DNA from: Lacticaseibacillus absianus
GTDB taxonomy: Bacteria; Bacillota; Bacilli; Lactobacillales; Lactobacillaceae
Direction of reading: 5' to 3'
DNA: 64,000 nucleotides
Assembly: GCF_013407595.1 (NCBI RefSeq)
Contig: NZ_JABEKX010000002.1
Span: 496,001-560,000, forward strand
The notes under the pieces were generated by a model. The model had not been told where the DNA came from. It was given only the letters and a program-made list of their open reading frames with translations, and ran no database searches. The number at the start of each line of letters is the position of its first letter. The first letter of the stretch is position 1. Shown piece after piece: positions 8,153-16,794 of the stretch. Made by a program: the position numbers and the translations under genes.

Positions 8153-9499
8153 TTAATTAAACGTTTGGTCAAAAAGGTCAATTTGGTTTTCTACGTTACC
8201 GTTTCGGCTTTTCTTTGACTCTGCTTCTTTTTCAAGATCACACAATTTATCTAGCGTGCTTGTCCAGTTTAGTAAAAAGGCAATATGTGAGTTTTGGAAG
8301 AGAACCTCGTTCTTTTCGCTTTCATAAACTATAAGTGGCGACTCTTTTTTATGTTTGACAGCCTGAATACTTACTATATGATGCAATGAATTAGTTAGCG
8401 ATCCGTTGAACGAATTGTTATCTTCGATGTTATCTGTAAAGGATTTAACTTCTTTGGTAAACGTTGGGTAAGGAACCTTTTCATGATCCAAGCTCAATGA
8501 TGCTGTAGCTCGCACGATAAGATTATAAATATCGGCATCAGGGTTACCGATTGCTGGTCGGACGGTACGCTGAGTTCCATGTTCATCTGGCCCCTTTTCT
8601 AGATCAATTAGATAACGTTTGCCCGCATCAATGTTTCTTTCATAATATTTCTGAATAGCACCGCGTGCATGTTCGACTGTTAACTTATTTTTAACGTCTA
8701 AGGCAGCAAAGAGGCAGAACGATTGCATTAACTGTGGGTTTCTAAAACTATATCGTGCTAAAAAAGACAAGGCAGGTTCGTCATAGGGGATACCTAAATA
8801 GTCAAACCCTTTTTTGCCAACCATTATTAAATCGGCAGTCGTCCAGGTCGGAATTGAAAGGGAATCATATCTACCACTTAAATCAGGTTCAATGTCTGAA
8901 AGTTCTTTCGAACGTCCAGGAGTGGTAGCAATTATGAACCGGGCACCGCTCTGAGACCAGGATTTTAATGCTCTTAGAATCTTAATTTGTTTTTCTTCGT
9001 CAATAAAATGAAAATCGTCGAACACAATTACAATGTCGTTTTGAAGTAAAAACCTTAAAAGTGAATCTCGTACAGGTGTATGTCGCTGGCCGACATAGGT
9101 CTTTGTTTTCACTAGGTCATCACCTGTATTGAAGCCAATATCAAATAGTCTTAAAAAGCCGGCCCTTACTTCTGCCGAAAAGTTAACTTTTGTAGCCGAT
9201 TGAGTTTTTAAAATCTCTGACTCTAGCTCGACCCCGATAATTGCGGCAATTGTTGCTGCAAAGTCCTCTTCGAGTACAAAGTCGGATCCATTTATTGTGA
9301 CGTAGTTTAAATGGTTTTCACTCATAACATGCTGAATTAGAACGGTCTTACCAGTTTTACTAATTGATTTTACATGTACAATTTTTGTTAGTTGAGTAAT
9401 TTCGTTTTTTAAATTTTCTTCCAGCATTAACTCGTGACGAGCAACATAAGTAATTGTTGGCACACCGTTTCTTACAAAGACATTACTGGCATCTGTCAT
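8153..9499 (-). CDS. P-loop ATPase of unknown function, AT-rich, probably acquired
   Basis: 448 residues. A Walker A-like motif SISKTGKT (45-52) lacks the usual first glycine. Walker B is IVIVFDDFHF (about 156-165), with a sensor-like strand ARFIIATTPGR (186-196). The later stretch PTWTTADLIMVGKKGFDYLG and RNPQLMQSFC resembles the lid/sensor-2 part of AAA/STAND-type ATPases. The C-terminal 150 residues are not recognised and are polar near the end. No transmembrane segments are seen. The gene is strikingly AT-rich compared with its neighbours and sits between two IS66 copies. No partner gene adjoins it. A defence or mobile-element role is possible but is inference only. Confidence 0.75.
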   Translation of the reverse strand: MTDASNVFVRNGVPTITYVARHELMLEENLKNEITQLTKIVHVKSISKTGKTVLIQHVMSENHLNYVTINGSDFVLEEDFAATIAAIIGVELESEILKTQSATKVNFSAEVRAGFLRLFDIGFNTGDDLVKTKTYVGQRHTPVRDSLLRFLLQNDIVIVFDDFHFIDEEKQIKILRALKSWSQSGARFIIATTPGRSKELSDIEPDLSGRYDSLSIPTWTTADLIMVGKKGFDYLGIPYDEPALSFLARYSFRNPQLMQSFCLFAALDVKNKLTVEHARGAIQKYYERNIDAGKRYLIDLEKGPDEHGTQRTVRPAIGNPDADIYNLIVRATASLSLDHEKVPYPTFTKEVKSFTDNIEDNNSFNGSLTNSLHHIVSIQAVKHKKESPLIVYESEKNEVLFQNSHIAFLLNWTSTLDKLCDLEKEAESKKSRNGNVENQIDLFDQTFN

Positions 9500-9596
9500 A
9501 ATTTCTGCTCACTTTCAGTGGTAACAGCCGCCACAAACGAAATAAAAACGCATTCCCTTTCCATATAGACCCCCGAGAGATTTATTTATATCTAAG

Positions 9597-9624
9597 ATTA
9601 TATTCTTAATTCCATGAAGGTCAA
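9597..9624 (-). promoter_or_regulatory. promoter of the AT-rich ATPase gene
   Basis: On the minus strand TTGACC (9619-9624) and TATAAT (9597-9602) are 16 bases apart, about 100 bases before the ATPase start. Confidence 0.65.
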
Positions 9625-9696
9625 TCATACTATGGAAGGGGAAAAACACCAGTTATTGAAATTCACAAAACTAGAGAAGCGGGGAGTCTGTTTTTT

Positions 9697-9704
9697 GTTG
9701 AACT
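9697..9704. repeat. target-site duplication, left end of IS66 copy 2
   Basis: GTTGAACT directly precedes the element and recurs at 11983-11990. Confidence 0.93.
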
Positions 9705-9791
9705 GTAAGCACCCAATAACAGACCGGATATGATTGCCCCTTGCCGGGCAGTATGATTGCCTCATCAAATCTAAATTGGTGAGGTAATTTT

Positions 9792-9977
9792 ATGGATGAG
9801 AAACCTGAGATTGTTCGGATCAAATTAGAGGATGACCAGCGGCGGGCGCCACTGAGCACTGCCACCAAGGCCTTTCAAGTTAAGATTGACACCAACAAAA
9901 CGGTTGTAGTGTATAACCATATCCAGGGCTATATCCTGGATGCCTTGATGAAGGCGGTGTTCGCCAATGCTCATTGA
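9792..9977 (+). CDS. tnpA: IS66 accessory protein TnpA (copy 2)
   Basis: Identical in sequence to the copy 1 protein (61 residues, MDEKPEIVRIKL). First gene of the element's operon, overlapping tnpB by 11 bases. Confidence 0.85.
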   Translation: MDEKPEIVRIKLEDDQRRAPLSTATKAFQVKIDTNKTVVVYNHIQGYILDALMKAVFANAH

Positions 9978-10359
9978 TATCCACAAGCTCAGCGGCATTT
10001 ATTTGATTTGTGGTAAGACCGACTTGCGTCGTGGTATTGAAGGCTTGGCTGGAGTTATCCAAGAGGAATATCATCTGGATCCGTACAGTCGGGCACTGTT
10101 TCTATTTTGCGGGACCCGCAAGGATCGGTTTAAGGCCCTATATTGGGCTGGCGATGGATTTATCCTGCTCTACAAGCGAATTGAGGACGGCCGGCTACAG
10201 TGGCCAACGACTCAAAATGAGGTTAAGAAACTCCACGCTAAGCAATTAGAGCGTCTTTTATCTGGTTGGGGATTGGAGTCGACGGTAAACCAGTTTTGTC
10301 CAAGAAATAATGGTAGAAAGCCCGTCGCACCAGTGGTACACTCAACCCAACATCAATGA
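9967..10359 (+). CDS. tnpB: IS66 accessory protein TnpB (copy 2)
   Basis: 130 residues, identical to copy 1, with the IS66 Orf2 signature GKTDLRRGIEGLA. It ends 16 bases before the preferred tnpC start. Confidence 0.93.
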   Translation: MLIDIHKLSGIYLICGKTDLRRGIEGLAGVIQEEYHLDPYSRALFLFCGTRKDRFKALYWAGDGFILLYKRIEDGRLQWPTTQNEVKKLHAKQLERLLSGWGLESTVNQFCPRNNGRKPVAPVVHSTQHQ

Positions 10360-10375
10360 ATCGAGGGCTACGCCC

Positions 10376-11905
10376 ATGGTCACTACGACTGAAGATCTGC
10401 TCAAACAGGCACTCGAGCAAAATCGAGAACTCATGAAACAAGTTCAGGCGCTCACCGAGCAGGTCGCGTATTTAACTCGGAAACTCTACGGCTCCCATTC
10501 GGAGAAGATGACCGATCCTAATCAGCTGTCTCTTCTGGGAGATAACAGTGTTTTTACCGACCCAGAGCAGACTGGGCAACAAAGCGAAGAAATAGTCGTA
10601 GTAAAAGCCAAGCGCAAGCCTAAAAGCAGTCGCGGTGAATCAATCGATCCAAAATTGCCCATCGAAGAAACCGTGATCACTCGAAAAAGTGAGCTGTGTG
10701 ATCATGGTCATCAGCTGGCTAAAGTGGGCAAGCATCTCGTGCGTGAAGTGGTCCAACACATACCAGGCAGATTGTATGTTGAGCGTATCTTTGAAGAGAC
10801 ATACAAGTGTCCGGAATGTGAGCTCGAGGATGGTGTGAGTCACCTGTATCAAGGACAAGCGCCGCAGGCGTTGTTCCCGCACAGTCTCGCGACCTCGTCG
10901 CTAGTCGCTGAGTTGCTCTATCAGAAATACATGCTGGGTACACCGCTTTATCGTCAGATATTAGAATGGCGCCGAGCGGGTCTTCTACTCAGTGAGACGA
11001 CCATGACAAACTGGGTAATCAACGCGGCAGAAATCGTCAGACCAGTCTATGACCTGATGCACGAGTACCTCCTGTCAGAGCGGTTCCTGCAAGGCGACGA
11101 AACACCGTTCCAAGTGCTGAGAGAACCGGGTAAGTCGGCAAAGAGTAAATCATACATCTGGGTAGAACGCAGTATTCGCCTCGCCGACCAGCAGGTCGTC
11201 TACTACGCTTATGGCAACACCCGCTCTGGTAAGTTCGCGCAGCGAATATACTCAGGCTATACTGGGGTCCTGCAGTGTGATGGCTATGCCGGATATAATC
11301 TTCTTGGCGACAGCGTCATCCGTGTTGGTTGTTGGGCGCACGTTCGGCGTAAATTCTACGACGACGCAGCGAAGGTTAAAGGTAAATTTACCAGCACGAA
11401 ACCGCTAGAGCTGCTCAACCAGATGTTCCACCTTGAGACACAATGGGCGCTCTTATCACCGGCCGAGCGTCTGAAATGTCGACAGGCAGAACTAGAACCT
11501 CTGATTGATCAGTTCTGGGCTTGGTGTGATCAGGCCGCGCCGGCGCCGAAATCGCGACTGGGTGTCGCTCTGACCTACGCTTTGAATCAGCGGTGCATGC
11601 TTAATCGAGTCTTGGAGTTTGGCGAGATTGATTTGAGCAACAATGCATCAGAGCGGAACATGAAGTCCTTCGTGATTGGACGAAAGAACTGGCTGTTCGC
11701 CACCAGCCCAAAGGGGGCCGAAGCCAATGCGATCTGGATGACGATCGTTGAGACTGCCAAAGCCAACGGACTGGATCCACGAAGTTACATTGAGCGACTT
11801 CTGCATGGGCTGTCACAACTGTCTGCCTCACCAACGAGGGAACAAGCTGAGGCTTATTTACCTTGGAATCAGCATCTAAAGCCAGCAACTAGCGAAACCG
11901 CGTAA
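10376..11905 (+). CDS. tnpC: IS66 transposase TnpC (copy 2)
   Basis: Identical to copy 1, with the same coiled coil, zinc-binding region and DDE residues. The ATG at 10376 is preferred over the in-frame ATG at 10310, which would overlap tnpB by 50 bases. Intact. Confidence 0.95.
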   Translation: MVTTTEDLLKQALEQNRELMKQVQALTEQVAYLTRKLYGSHSEKMTDPNQLSLLGDNSVFTDPEQTGQQSEEIVVVKAKRKPKSSRGESIDPKLPIEETVITRKSELCDHGHQLAKVGKHLVREVVQHIPGRLYVERIFEETYKCPECELEDGVSHLYQGQAPQALFPHSLATSSLVAELLYQKYMLGTPLYRQILEWRRAGLLLSETTMTNWVINAAEIVRPVYDLMHEYLLSERFLQGDETPFQVLREPGKSAKSKSYIWVERSIRLADQQVVYYAYGNTRSGKFAQRIYSGYTGVLQCDGYAGYNLLGDSVIRVGCWAHVRRKFYDDAAKVKGKFTSTKPLELLNQMFHLETQWALLSPAERLKCRQAELEPLIDQFWAWCDQAAPAPKSRLGVALTYALNQRCMLNRVLEFGEIDLSNNASERNMKSFVIGRKNWLFATSPKGAEANAIWMTIVETAKANGLDPRSYIERLLHGLSQLSASPTREQAEAYLPWNQHLKPATSETA

Positions 11906-11982
11906 GCAATGAAGGGTCGCAATCCAAAAATAGGATTGCGGCCCTTCTCAGTTTGCAAGACGGTCGATTATTGGGTGCTTAC

Positions 11983-11990
11983 GTTGAACT
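11983..11990. repeat. target-site duplication, right end of IS66 copy 2
   Basis: GTTGAACT, identical to 9697-9704, abuts the right terminal repeat. Confidence 0.93.
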
Positions 11991-12069
11991 TTGTGAAGAT
12001 GAAAAATGAATCGACTGAACGACAGGTATAACCAGCAAGACTTTATTGCAGAACATCTCGTTAATGCCC

Positions 12070-12099
12070 GAAAAAAAAAACACGCCCAGAATGGGCGTG
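12070..12099 (-). terminator. rpsD terminator
   Basis: On the minus strand a perfect 8-bp stem CACGCCCA/TGGGCGTG is followed by at least ten T residues, about 85 bases after the rpsD stop. Confidence 0.92.
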
Positions 12100-12182
12100 C
12101 AATGGACTTACTATCCGAGTTGTAGAATCTGCAACGATCTGCAACAGTAGAAGTCCGGTCACAACGTTTGTGGAGCTGAATA

Positions 12183-12794
12183 TTACAGCTTCTGGTTGTA
12201 GTATTCAACGACCAGCGCTTCGTCAACATCTGGTTCCAGTTCTTCGCGCTGTGGCAGACGAACCAGGGAGCCTTCCTTCTTGTTGTCGTCGAAGGTCACG
12301 TAAGCAGGGCGGGAAACCGTGCTTTCGAGCGCTTCGGTGACGATCGTGAGGTTCTGGGAACGCTCACGCAAGCCGATCACTTGACCCGGCTTAACTTCGT
12401 AGGAAGGAATGTCAACGCGCTTGCCATCAACGGTGATGTGACCGTGGTTGACGAGCTGACGAGCCTGCGGACGCGTGGTCGCAAGGCCGAGACGGAATAC
12501 CAGGTTGTCCAAGCGCTGTTCGAGCAGGACCATGAAGTTATCACCGTGGGTGCCTTCCTTGATCTTGCCGGCGCGGATGAACAGGTTCTGGAATTGGCGT
12601 TCGTTCAAGCCGTACATCCAGCGCAGCTTCTGCTTTTCGGTCAGTTGCTGACCGTATTCAGAGATCTTGCGGCGGTTGTTGGCACCGTGATCGCCAGGGG
12701 CGTACGGACGACGCGCGAGTTCCTTACCAGTGCCGGAGAGGGACAGGCCGAGACGGCGAGACTGCTTCCAGCGAGGACCAGTATAACGAGACAT
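12183..12794 (-). CDS. rpsD: 30S ribosomal protein S4
   Basis: 203 residues, the normal length, starting [20 protein letters not shown]. The S4 RNA-binding domain is seen in [20 protein letters not shown] and [19 protein letters not shown]4 binds 16S rRNA early in 30S assembly. It is monocistronic, as in many Firmicutes, with TTGGAGG before the ATG, its own promoter and terminator, and a leader of about 170 bases that may carry S4 autoregulation. Confidence 0.98.
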   Translation of the reverse strand: MSRYTGPRWKQSRRLGLSLSGTGKELARRPYAPGDHGANNRRKISEYGQQLTEKQKLRWMYGLNERQFQNLFIRAGKIKEGTHGDNFMVLLEQRLDNLVFRLGLATTRPQARQLVNHGHITVDGKRVDIPSYEVKPGQVIGLRERSQNLTIVTEALESTVSRPAYVTFDDNKKEGSLVRLPQREELEPDVDEALVVEYYNQKL

Positions 12795-12967
12795 ATTGAG
12801 ATTCCTCCAAAAATTTTGTATTGGAGTAAGTTAATGGGATGTGAACTCAGCACACGGGCAGTCGCACTAGGCGGTTCACCAATGCAGCCGCGGTTACTGC
12901 GCTCGCCCACAAGTGGGGTGCGCGACTGGAGCCGACCATGCCATTCACTGCTGCATTAAATTACTCG
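12795..12967 (-). promoter_or_regulatory. rpsD leader, candidate S4 autoregulatory region
   Basis: Untranslated leader between the promoter and rpsD. Firmicute rpsD leaders are often bound by S4 itself. The region is GC-rich and contains short self-complementary stretches, but I could not fold it, so the regulatory role is inferred from the family. Confidence 0.35.
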
Positions 12968-12971
12968 CAGG

Positions 12972-13454
12972 CTAGTATACCTTACGGATAGCATCGGCGT
13001 CAAGGTGTTTCGCCAGCGCTTGCGCGAAGGCCTGCAAGGTTTTCAGGTCGTTTTCACTAAAGCGGTCAAGGCGTGGGGAATCGATGTCCAAGACCCCGAC
13101 CGTCGTCGTGCCGACAGTCAGCGGCACGACGACTTCCGAATTGCTGGCGGCGTCGCAGGCGATGTGGCCAGCGAATTCATGGACGTTCGGGACCCGCAGC
13201 GCCTGCTGCTGGGCGAAGCTGGTGCCGACGACGCCTTGGCCGGGCTGGATGTGCATGCAGGCGACTTGCCCTTGGAAGGGGCCGAGGTCGAGGCTGGCGT
13301 TGGTCGGGCTGTATAGGTAGAAACCCGCCCAGTTCAGGTCAGGCATGGTGTTGTAGAGCAGCGCGCTGGCGTTGGCCAGTGCGGTGATCGGGTTGTGTTC
13401 GCCGTCCAGCAGGGCGTCGACTTGGGCGACGATGAGGGGATCTAGTTCGGTCAT
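12972..13454 (-). CDS. GAF-domain protein, free methionine-R-sulfoxide reductase family
   Basis: 160 residues that are essentially one GAF domain. NWAGFYLY, LGPFQGQVACMHI, GVVGTSFAQQQALRVPNV and GHIACDAASNSEVVVPL follow the fRMsr pattern, ending in GVLDIDSPRLDRF. These enzymes reduce free methionine-R-sulfoxide using cysteines in the pocket. Two are present (VAC and IAC), but the position that is Cys in the usual GVCGTA motif is Val here. Activity may therefore be altered or depend on the remaining pair. The rpsD promoter lies inside its 3' end. Confidence 0.85.
   Translation of the reverse strand: MTELDPLIVAQVDALLDGEHNPITALANASALLYNTMPDLNWAGFYLYSPTNASLDLGPFQGQVACMHIQPGQGVVGTSFAQQQALRVPNVHEFAGHIACDAASNSEVVVPLTVGTTTVGVLDIDSPRLDRFSENDLKTLQAFAQALAKHLDADAIRKVY
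12974..13003 (-). promoter_or_regulatory. rpsD promoter inside the GAF gene
   Basis: On the minus strand TTGACG (12998-13003) and TATACT (12974-12979) are 18 bases apart, at the last codons of the GAF gene. Confidence 0.7.
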
Positions 13455-13632
13455 GTGGGGACCACCTTTCGAGAAAATTCAGGAATACCGGGCGTTTACC
13501 TATATTAGGCCTTTTAAGTTCGGGGTCTTTTTGAGATACTAGGAGAGAAGACTTGTGCCCATGTGAATACGAGCATTGTAGTGGAACGCGCGTGAATTTG
13601 CAATTCGAGGCACTGGTGTGGAAGGTGTAAAT

Positions 13633-15339
13633 ATGACTGGGATCATTATTGCGATACTTGTGCTCATCGTGCTGGTCGGACTCGGGGTCTGGGGCTTCCA
13701 GCTCAAGAATAACCGGGCGATCCAGCAGCTGGACGCGCAGATCGCAACGCTGGATGACGGCTCGATCACGAGTCTGATCCGCAACATCGATCAACTGGGC
13801 GTGGCCGGGGCGAGCCTTGACGGGTTCACCGCGCAACGTCAGGCCTATCAGCAGTTGACGAGCGGCCCGCTGACGGACCTGCAGACGGCACTGCTAGATG
13901 TCGAACAGGCCAACAAGCAGTTTCGCTTCAAGTCCGTCAACGCGGATCTGCAGACGCTGGATGCACTGCGGGCCGACACACAACAGCAGCTGGTGGCGAT
14001 CCACGGCGCGTTGCAGAAGTTGCAGGCGAGCGAGGCTGAGAACCGCGGCCAGCTGAACCGCCTGCGTGACGACTACCAAGAGGCGCGCAAGACGGTATTG
14101 GCCAAGAGCTTCGCGTACGGCGAGGCCCTCCCCCCGCTAGAGGCCGCGTTGCAAGACATCGCCGCCCAGCTGACGACAGTCAACGCGACGAACGTCGAAG
14201 GGGATTACGACCTGGCGAAGACGCAGTTGCACCAGGCGCGCTTGGCGATCGCCGCCGTGCAGAACCAGATCAAGGCGCTCCCACAACTGGTCAATTCGGT
14301 CGTCAATGAATTTCCTGAGCAGCTCAACGAGATCGAGCGCGGTGACGCGCAGCTGGTCGCGCGGCACTTCCGGTTCACCGAAGACATTCCGGAAGGCGTG
14401 GCGAGCGTTCGGGCGCTGGTCGCGCAGGCCGAACAGCAGATCCGTGACCTCGACGTGACGGAGCTGACCGCCAACGCGGCGACGATCGCCGACAAGATCG
14501 ACAGCCTGTACGCCGTGATGGAAAAAGAGCTGACGGCCAAGGATACGGTGGACAAGACCGGTGCGGACTTGCGTCAGTTCATCAATCACGCCTTGAAGCA
14601 GAACCACACGCTTGCGACCGAGCTCGACCACTTGAATCAGTCGTACGCGTTGAACCACGATGAGCTTAAGCGCACCAACGACCTGCGCCTGGAGCTGGAG
14701 ACGCTGCAGACGGGCTACCAGCAGGCGATCGACCGGATCGCGGATCACACCGCGATCTACTCGGCGGTCCGCGACCAGTTCGGCGCGACGCGCACCGACT
14801 TGAAGGCGATCGAGCTCAAGCAGCAGGCGATCAACGCGTCGGTGGCTGATCTGCGGGAGACGGAGCAAAAAGCGGTGGATCAGGCCGACCAGTTCGAGCT
14901 GGCGCTGCGGGACATCAAATACGAGATGTCTCGCCACGGCCTCCCGGGTCTACCGCGGCCGTACCTCGACTTTTTCCGGGCGGTCACGCGGACGGTCGAT
15001 CAGCTGAACCGGGATCTGAATCAGGTCAAGATCGACCTCGACCAGATCGCCAAGCAGCTGATCCGGATCGCTACAGATATCGAGACCCTCAAGACGAAGA
15101 GTCGCGAGGTGATCGACGCCGCAGCGATGACCGAGCAGCTGTTGCAGTACGCGAACCGCTACAAGACCACCCACGAAGACATCGCCAAGGCGGTCGAGGC
15201 GGCCCACACGCTGTACGCGCAGTTCAACTACCAGCAGGCCGCCGACGTGATCGGCGCAGCACTGGAGAGTACCGAACCCGGCAGCGTGAAAAAAGTCGAA
15301 GACGCCTACTTGACGGCTAAGGGGGCCGATCTGTTCTGA
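13633..15339 (+). CDS. ezrA: septation ring formation regulator EzrA
   Basis: About 568 residues, the normal EzrA length. One N-terminal membrane segment (GIIIAILVLIVLVGLGVWGF) is followed by long coiled-coil regions rich in Gln, Asp and Ala, and the family's near-end KKVEDAY motif. EzrA binds FtsZ, restrains rings away from midcell and joins the divisome. AAGGTG lies 5 bases before the ATG at 13633; an in-frame GTG at 13618 is less likely. A strong terminator follows. Confidence 0.95.
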   Translation: MTGIIIAILVLIVLVGLGVWGFQLKNNRAIQQLDAQIATLDDGSITSLIRNIDQLGVAGASLDGFTAQRQAYQQLTSGPLTDLQTALLDVEQANKQFRFKSVNADLQTLDALRADTQQQLVAIHGALQKLQASEAENRGQLNRLRDDYQEARKTVLAKSFAYGEALPPLEAALQDIAAQLTTVNATNVEGDYDLAKTQLHQARLAIAAVQNQIKALPQLVNSVVNEFPEQLNEIERGDAQLVARHFRFTEDIPEGVASVRALVAQAEQQIRDLDVTELTANAATIADKIDSLYAVMEKELTAKDTVDKTGADLRQFINHALKQNHTLATELDHLNQSYALNHDELKRTNDLRLELETLQTGYQQAIDRIADHTAIYSAVRDQFGATRTDLKAIELKQQAINASVADLRETEQKAVDQADQFELALRDIKYEMSRHGLPGLPRPYLDFFRAVTRTVDQLNRDLNQVKIDLDQIAKQLIRIATDIETLKTKSREVIDAAAMTEQLLQYANRYKTTHEDIAKAVEAAHTLYAQFNYQQAADVIGAALESTEPGSVKKVEDAYLTAKGADLF

Positions 15340-15478
15340 GCTGTGACGGTCGTGGCCCGCTGAGCGGGCTAGGGCTGACCGGCTCCCCCGCCAAGCTCTG
15401 AGCCTGAGTGATCGGTATGGTCAAGGCGCCGCACTGGCGTTTCGGCCCTGCCTGTGCGGCAAGCCGGCGACTAAAGAT

Positions 15479-15518
15479 AGAGCACGGACAAGTCGACGAT
15501 TGTCCGCGCTCTTTTTTT
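15479..15518 (+). terminator. ezrA terminator
   Basis: A 12-13-bp stem (AGAGCACGGACAA with TTGTCCGCGCTCT, one mismatch) followed by seven T residues. Confidence 0.92.
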
Positions 15519-15567
15519 GGTTCCCAGCCGCCTACCGTGATCGTGGGTACCCAAACCCTTGGGCTTC

Positions 15568-15576
15568 TGGTATAAT
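15568..15576 (+). promoter_or_regulatory. extended -10 promoter of the nifS-thiI operon
   Basis: TGGTATAAT, with TATAAT at 15571-15576 and TG at 15568-15569, 44 bases before the nifS start. No clear -35. Confidence 0.7.
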
Positions 15577-15619
15577 TTCATCCAGTGAACTTACAATTCG
15601 GAAGGAACGGCGACGAGAC

Positions 15620-16774
15620 ATGATCTATTTTGACAATAGCGCGACGACAAAGGCGCTACCCGCAGTGCTCGATACCTACCGCAAGGTGTCGGAGGACTTC
15701 TACGGGAACCCGAGCAGTCTGCACGCGGTCGGCGGTAAGGGTGATGCGATGCTTCAAAGCGCCCGCAAGCAGATCGCGGACTTGATCCAGGCCCAACCGG
15801 ATGAGATCTACTTCACCAGCGGCGGCACGGAAGGCGACAATTGGGTGCTCAAAGGCACTGCGATCGAGAAGCGCCAGTTCGGCAAGCACTTGATCACGAC
15901 GGCCGTCGAGCACCCGGCGATCATCAACACGATGCACCAGCTGGAGCAGTTGGGCTTTGAGGTCACTTACCTGCCGGTCGACCACCGCGGCTTCATCGAT
16001 CCGGCGGCTCTGGCGGCGGCGATCCGCGACGACACGATCTTGGTGTCGGTGATGGCAGTGAACAACGAGATCGGGGCCAAGCAGCCGCTGACGGCTGTCG
16101 CCGAGCTGCTCGAGGCCCATCCCAACATCCACCTGCATGTCGATGCGGTGCAGGGGATCGGCAAGGGGCTGATGGCGGCGCTGCGCCACCCCCGGATCGA
16201 TTTCATCACGTTCTCCGGCCACAAGTTCCACGGGCCGCGTGGGACCGGGTTTATCTATATGGAGGAAGGCCGCCACATCGCGCCGCTGATGACCGGCGGC
16301 GGCCAGGAGTCGAACCTGCGCTCCGGGACGGAGAACACCCCGGCAATCGCCGCGATGGCCAAGGCGCTCCGCCTGCTGCTGACCGACGAAGACGAGAAGG
16401 TCGCGCATGAGCAGGCGATCCGGACGCGGATCTATGAGCACGTGGCGCAGTACCCGAATGTCGTGTTATTCAGCCAGCTGACGCCGGATTTTGCCCCGCA
16501 CATCCTGTGCTTCGCGATCCGCGGCGTGCGTGGCGAGACGATCGTGCACGCCTTCGAGCAGCATGATATCTATATCAGCACCACCAGCGCCTGCTCCAGC
16601 AAAAAAGGGACGGAATCCAGTACGCTCGCGGCGATGCACGTTCAAAGCAGCGTGGCGACCAGCGCGATCCGGGTCAGTCTGGACGACCAAAACACATTAG
16701 CCGAAGCGGACGCCTTCAACGCCGCCTTCGATCAGGTCTATGCCGGCTTCGCCAAGCTGATGCCGCAGGCCTGA
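15620..16774 (+). CDS. nifS: cysteine desulfurase (NifS family), partner of ThiI
   Basis: 384 residues from the ATG at 15620 ([14 protein letters not shown]), the standard N-terminus. PLP-binding lysine in [11 protein letters not shown]; active-site cysteine loop in [21 protein letters not shown] and SGGTEGDNW near the start. It takes sulfur from cysteine and passes it on as persulfide. Twenty bases before thiI, it matches the NifZ-ThiI arrangement in Bacillus, so its likely acceptor is ThiI for tRNA 4-thiouridine. Longer in-frame starts give an atypical N-terminus and are not preferred. Confidence 0.95.
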   Translation: MIYFDNSATTKALPAVLDTYRKVSEDFYGNPSSLHAVGGKGDAMLQSARKQIADLIQAQPDEIYFTSGGTEGDNWVLKGTAIEKRQFGKHLITTAVEHPAIINTMHQLEQLGFEVTYLPVDHRGFIDPAALAAAIRDDTILVSVMAVNNEIGAKQPLTAVAELLEAHPNIHLHVDAVQGIGKGLMAALRHPRIDFITFSGHKFHGPRGTGFIYMEEGRHIAPLMTGGGQESNLRSGTENTPAIAAMAKALRLLLTDEDEKVAHEQAIRTRIYEHVAQYPNVVLFSQLTPDFAPHILCFAIRGVRGETIVHAFEQHDIYISTTSACSSKKGTESSTLAAMHVQSSVATSAIRVSLDDQNTLAEADAFNAAFDQVYAGFAKLMPQA

Positions 16775-16794
16775 CACCGAGAAAGGAAGATACT

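Larger units (their letters stand above)
9705..11982 (+). mobile_element. IS66-family insertion sequence, copy 2 (2278 bp)
   Basis: Same element as copy 1 in the opposite orientation, with tnpA-tnpB-tnpC on the plus strand, the same inverted ends and the same length. Its 8-bp duplication (GTTGAACT) differs from that of copy 1, so each copy inserted on its own. It lies in AT-rich DNA between the ATPase gene and rpsD. Confidence 0.95.

Noticed and set aside
3981-11982. Composite transposon made of two IS66 copies carrying the ATPase gene
   Set aside because: Each copy has its own perfect but different 8-bp duplication, and the outer flanks (GAGCGTTC left, GTTGAACT right) do not match. A composite insertion would share one duplication at the outer ends.
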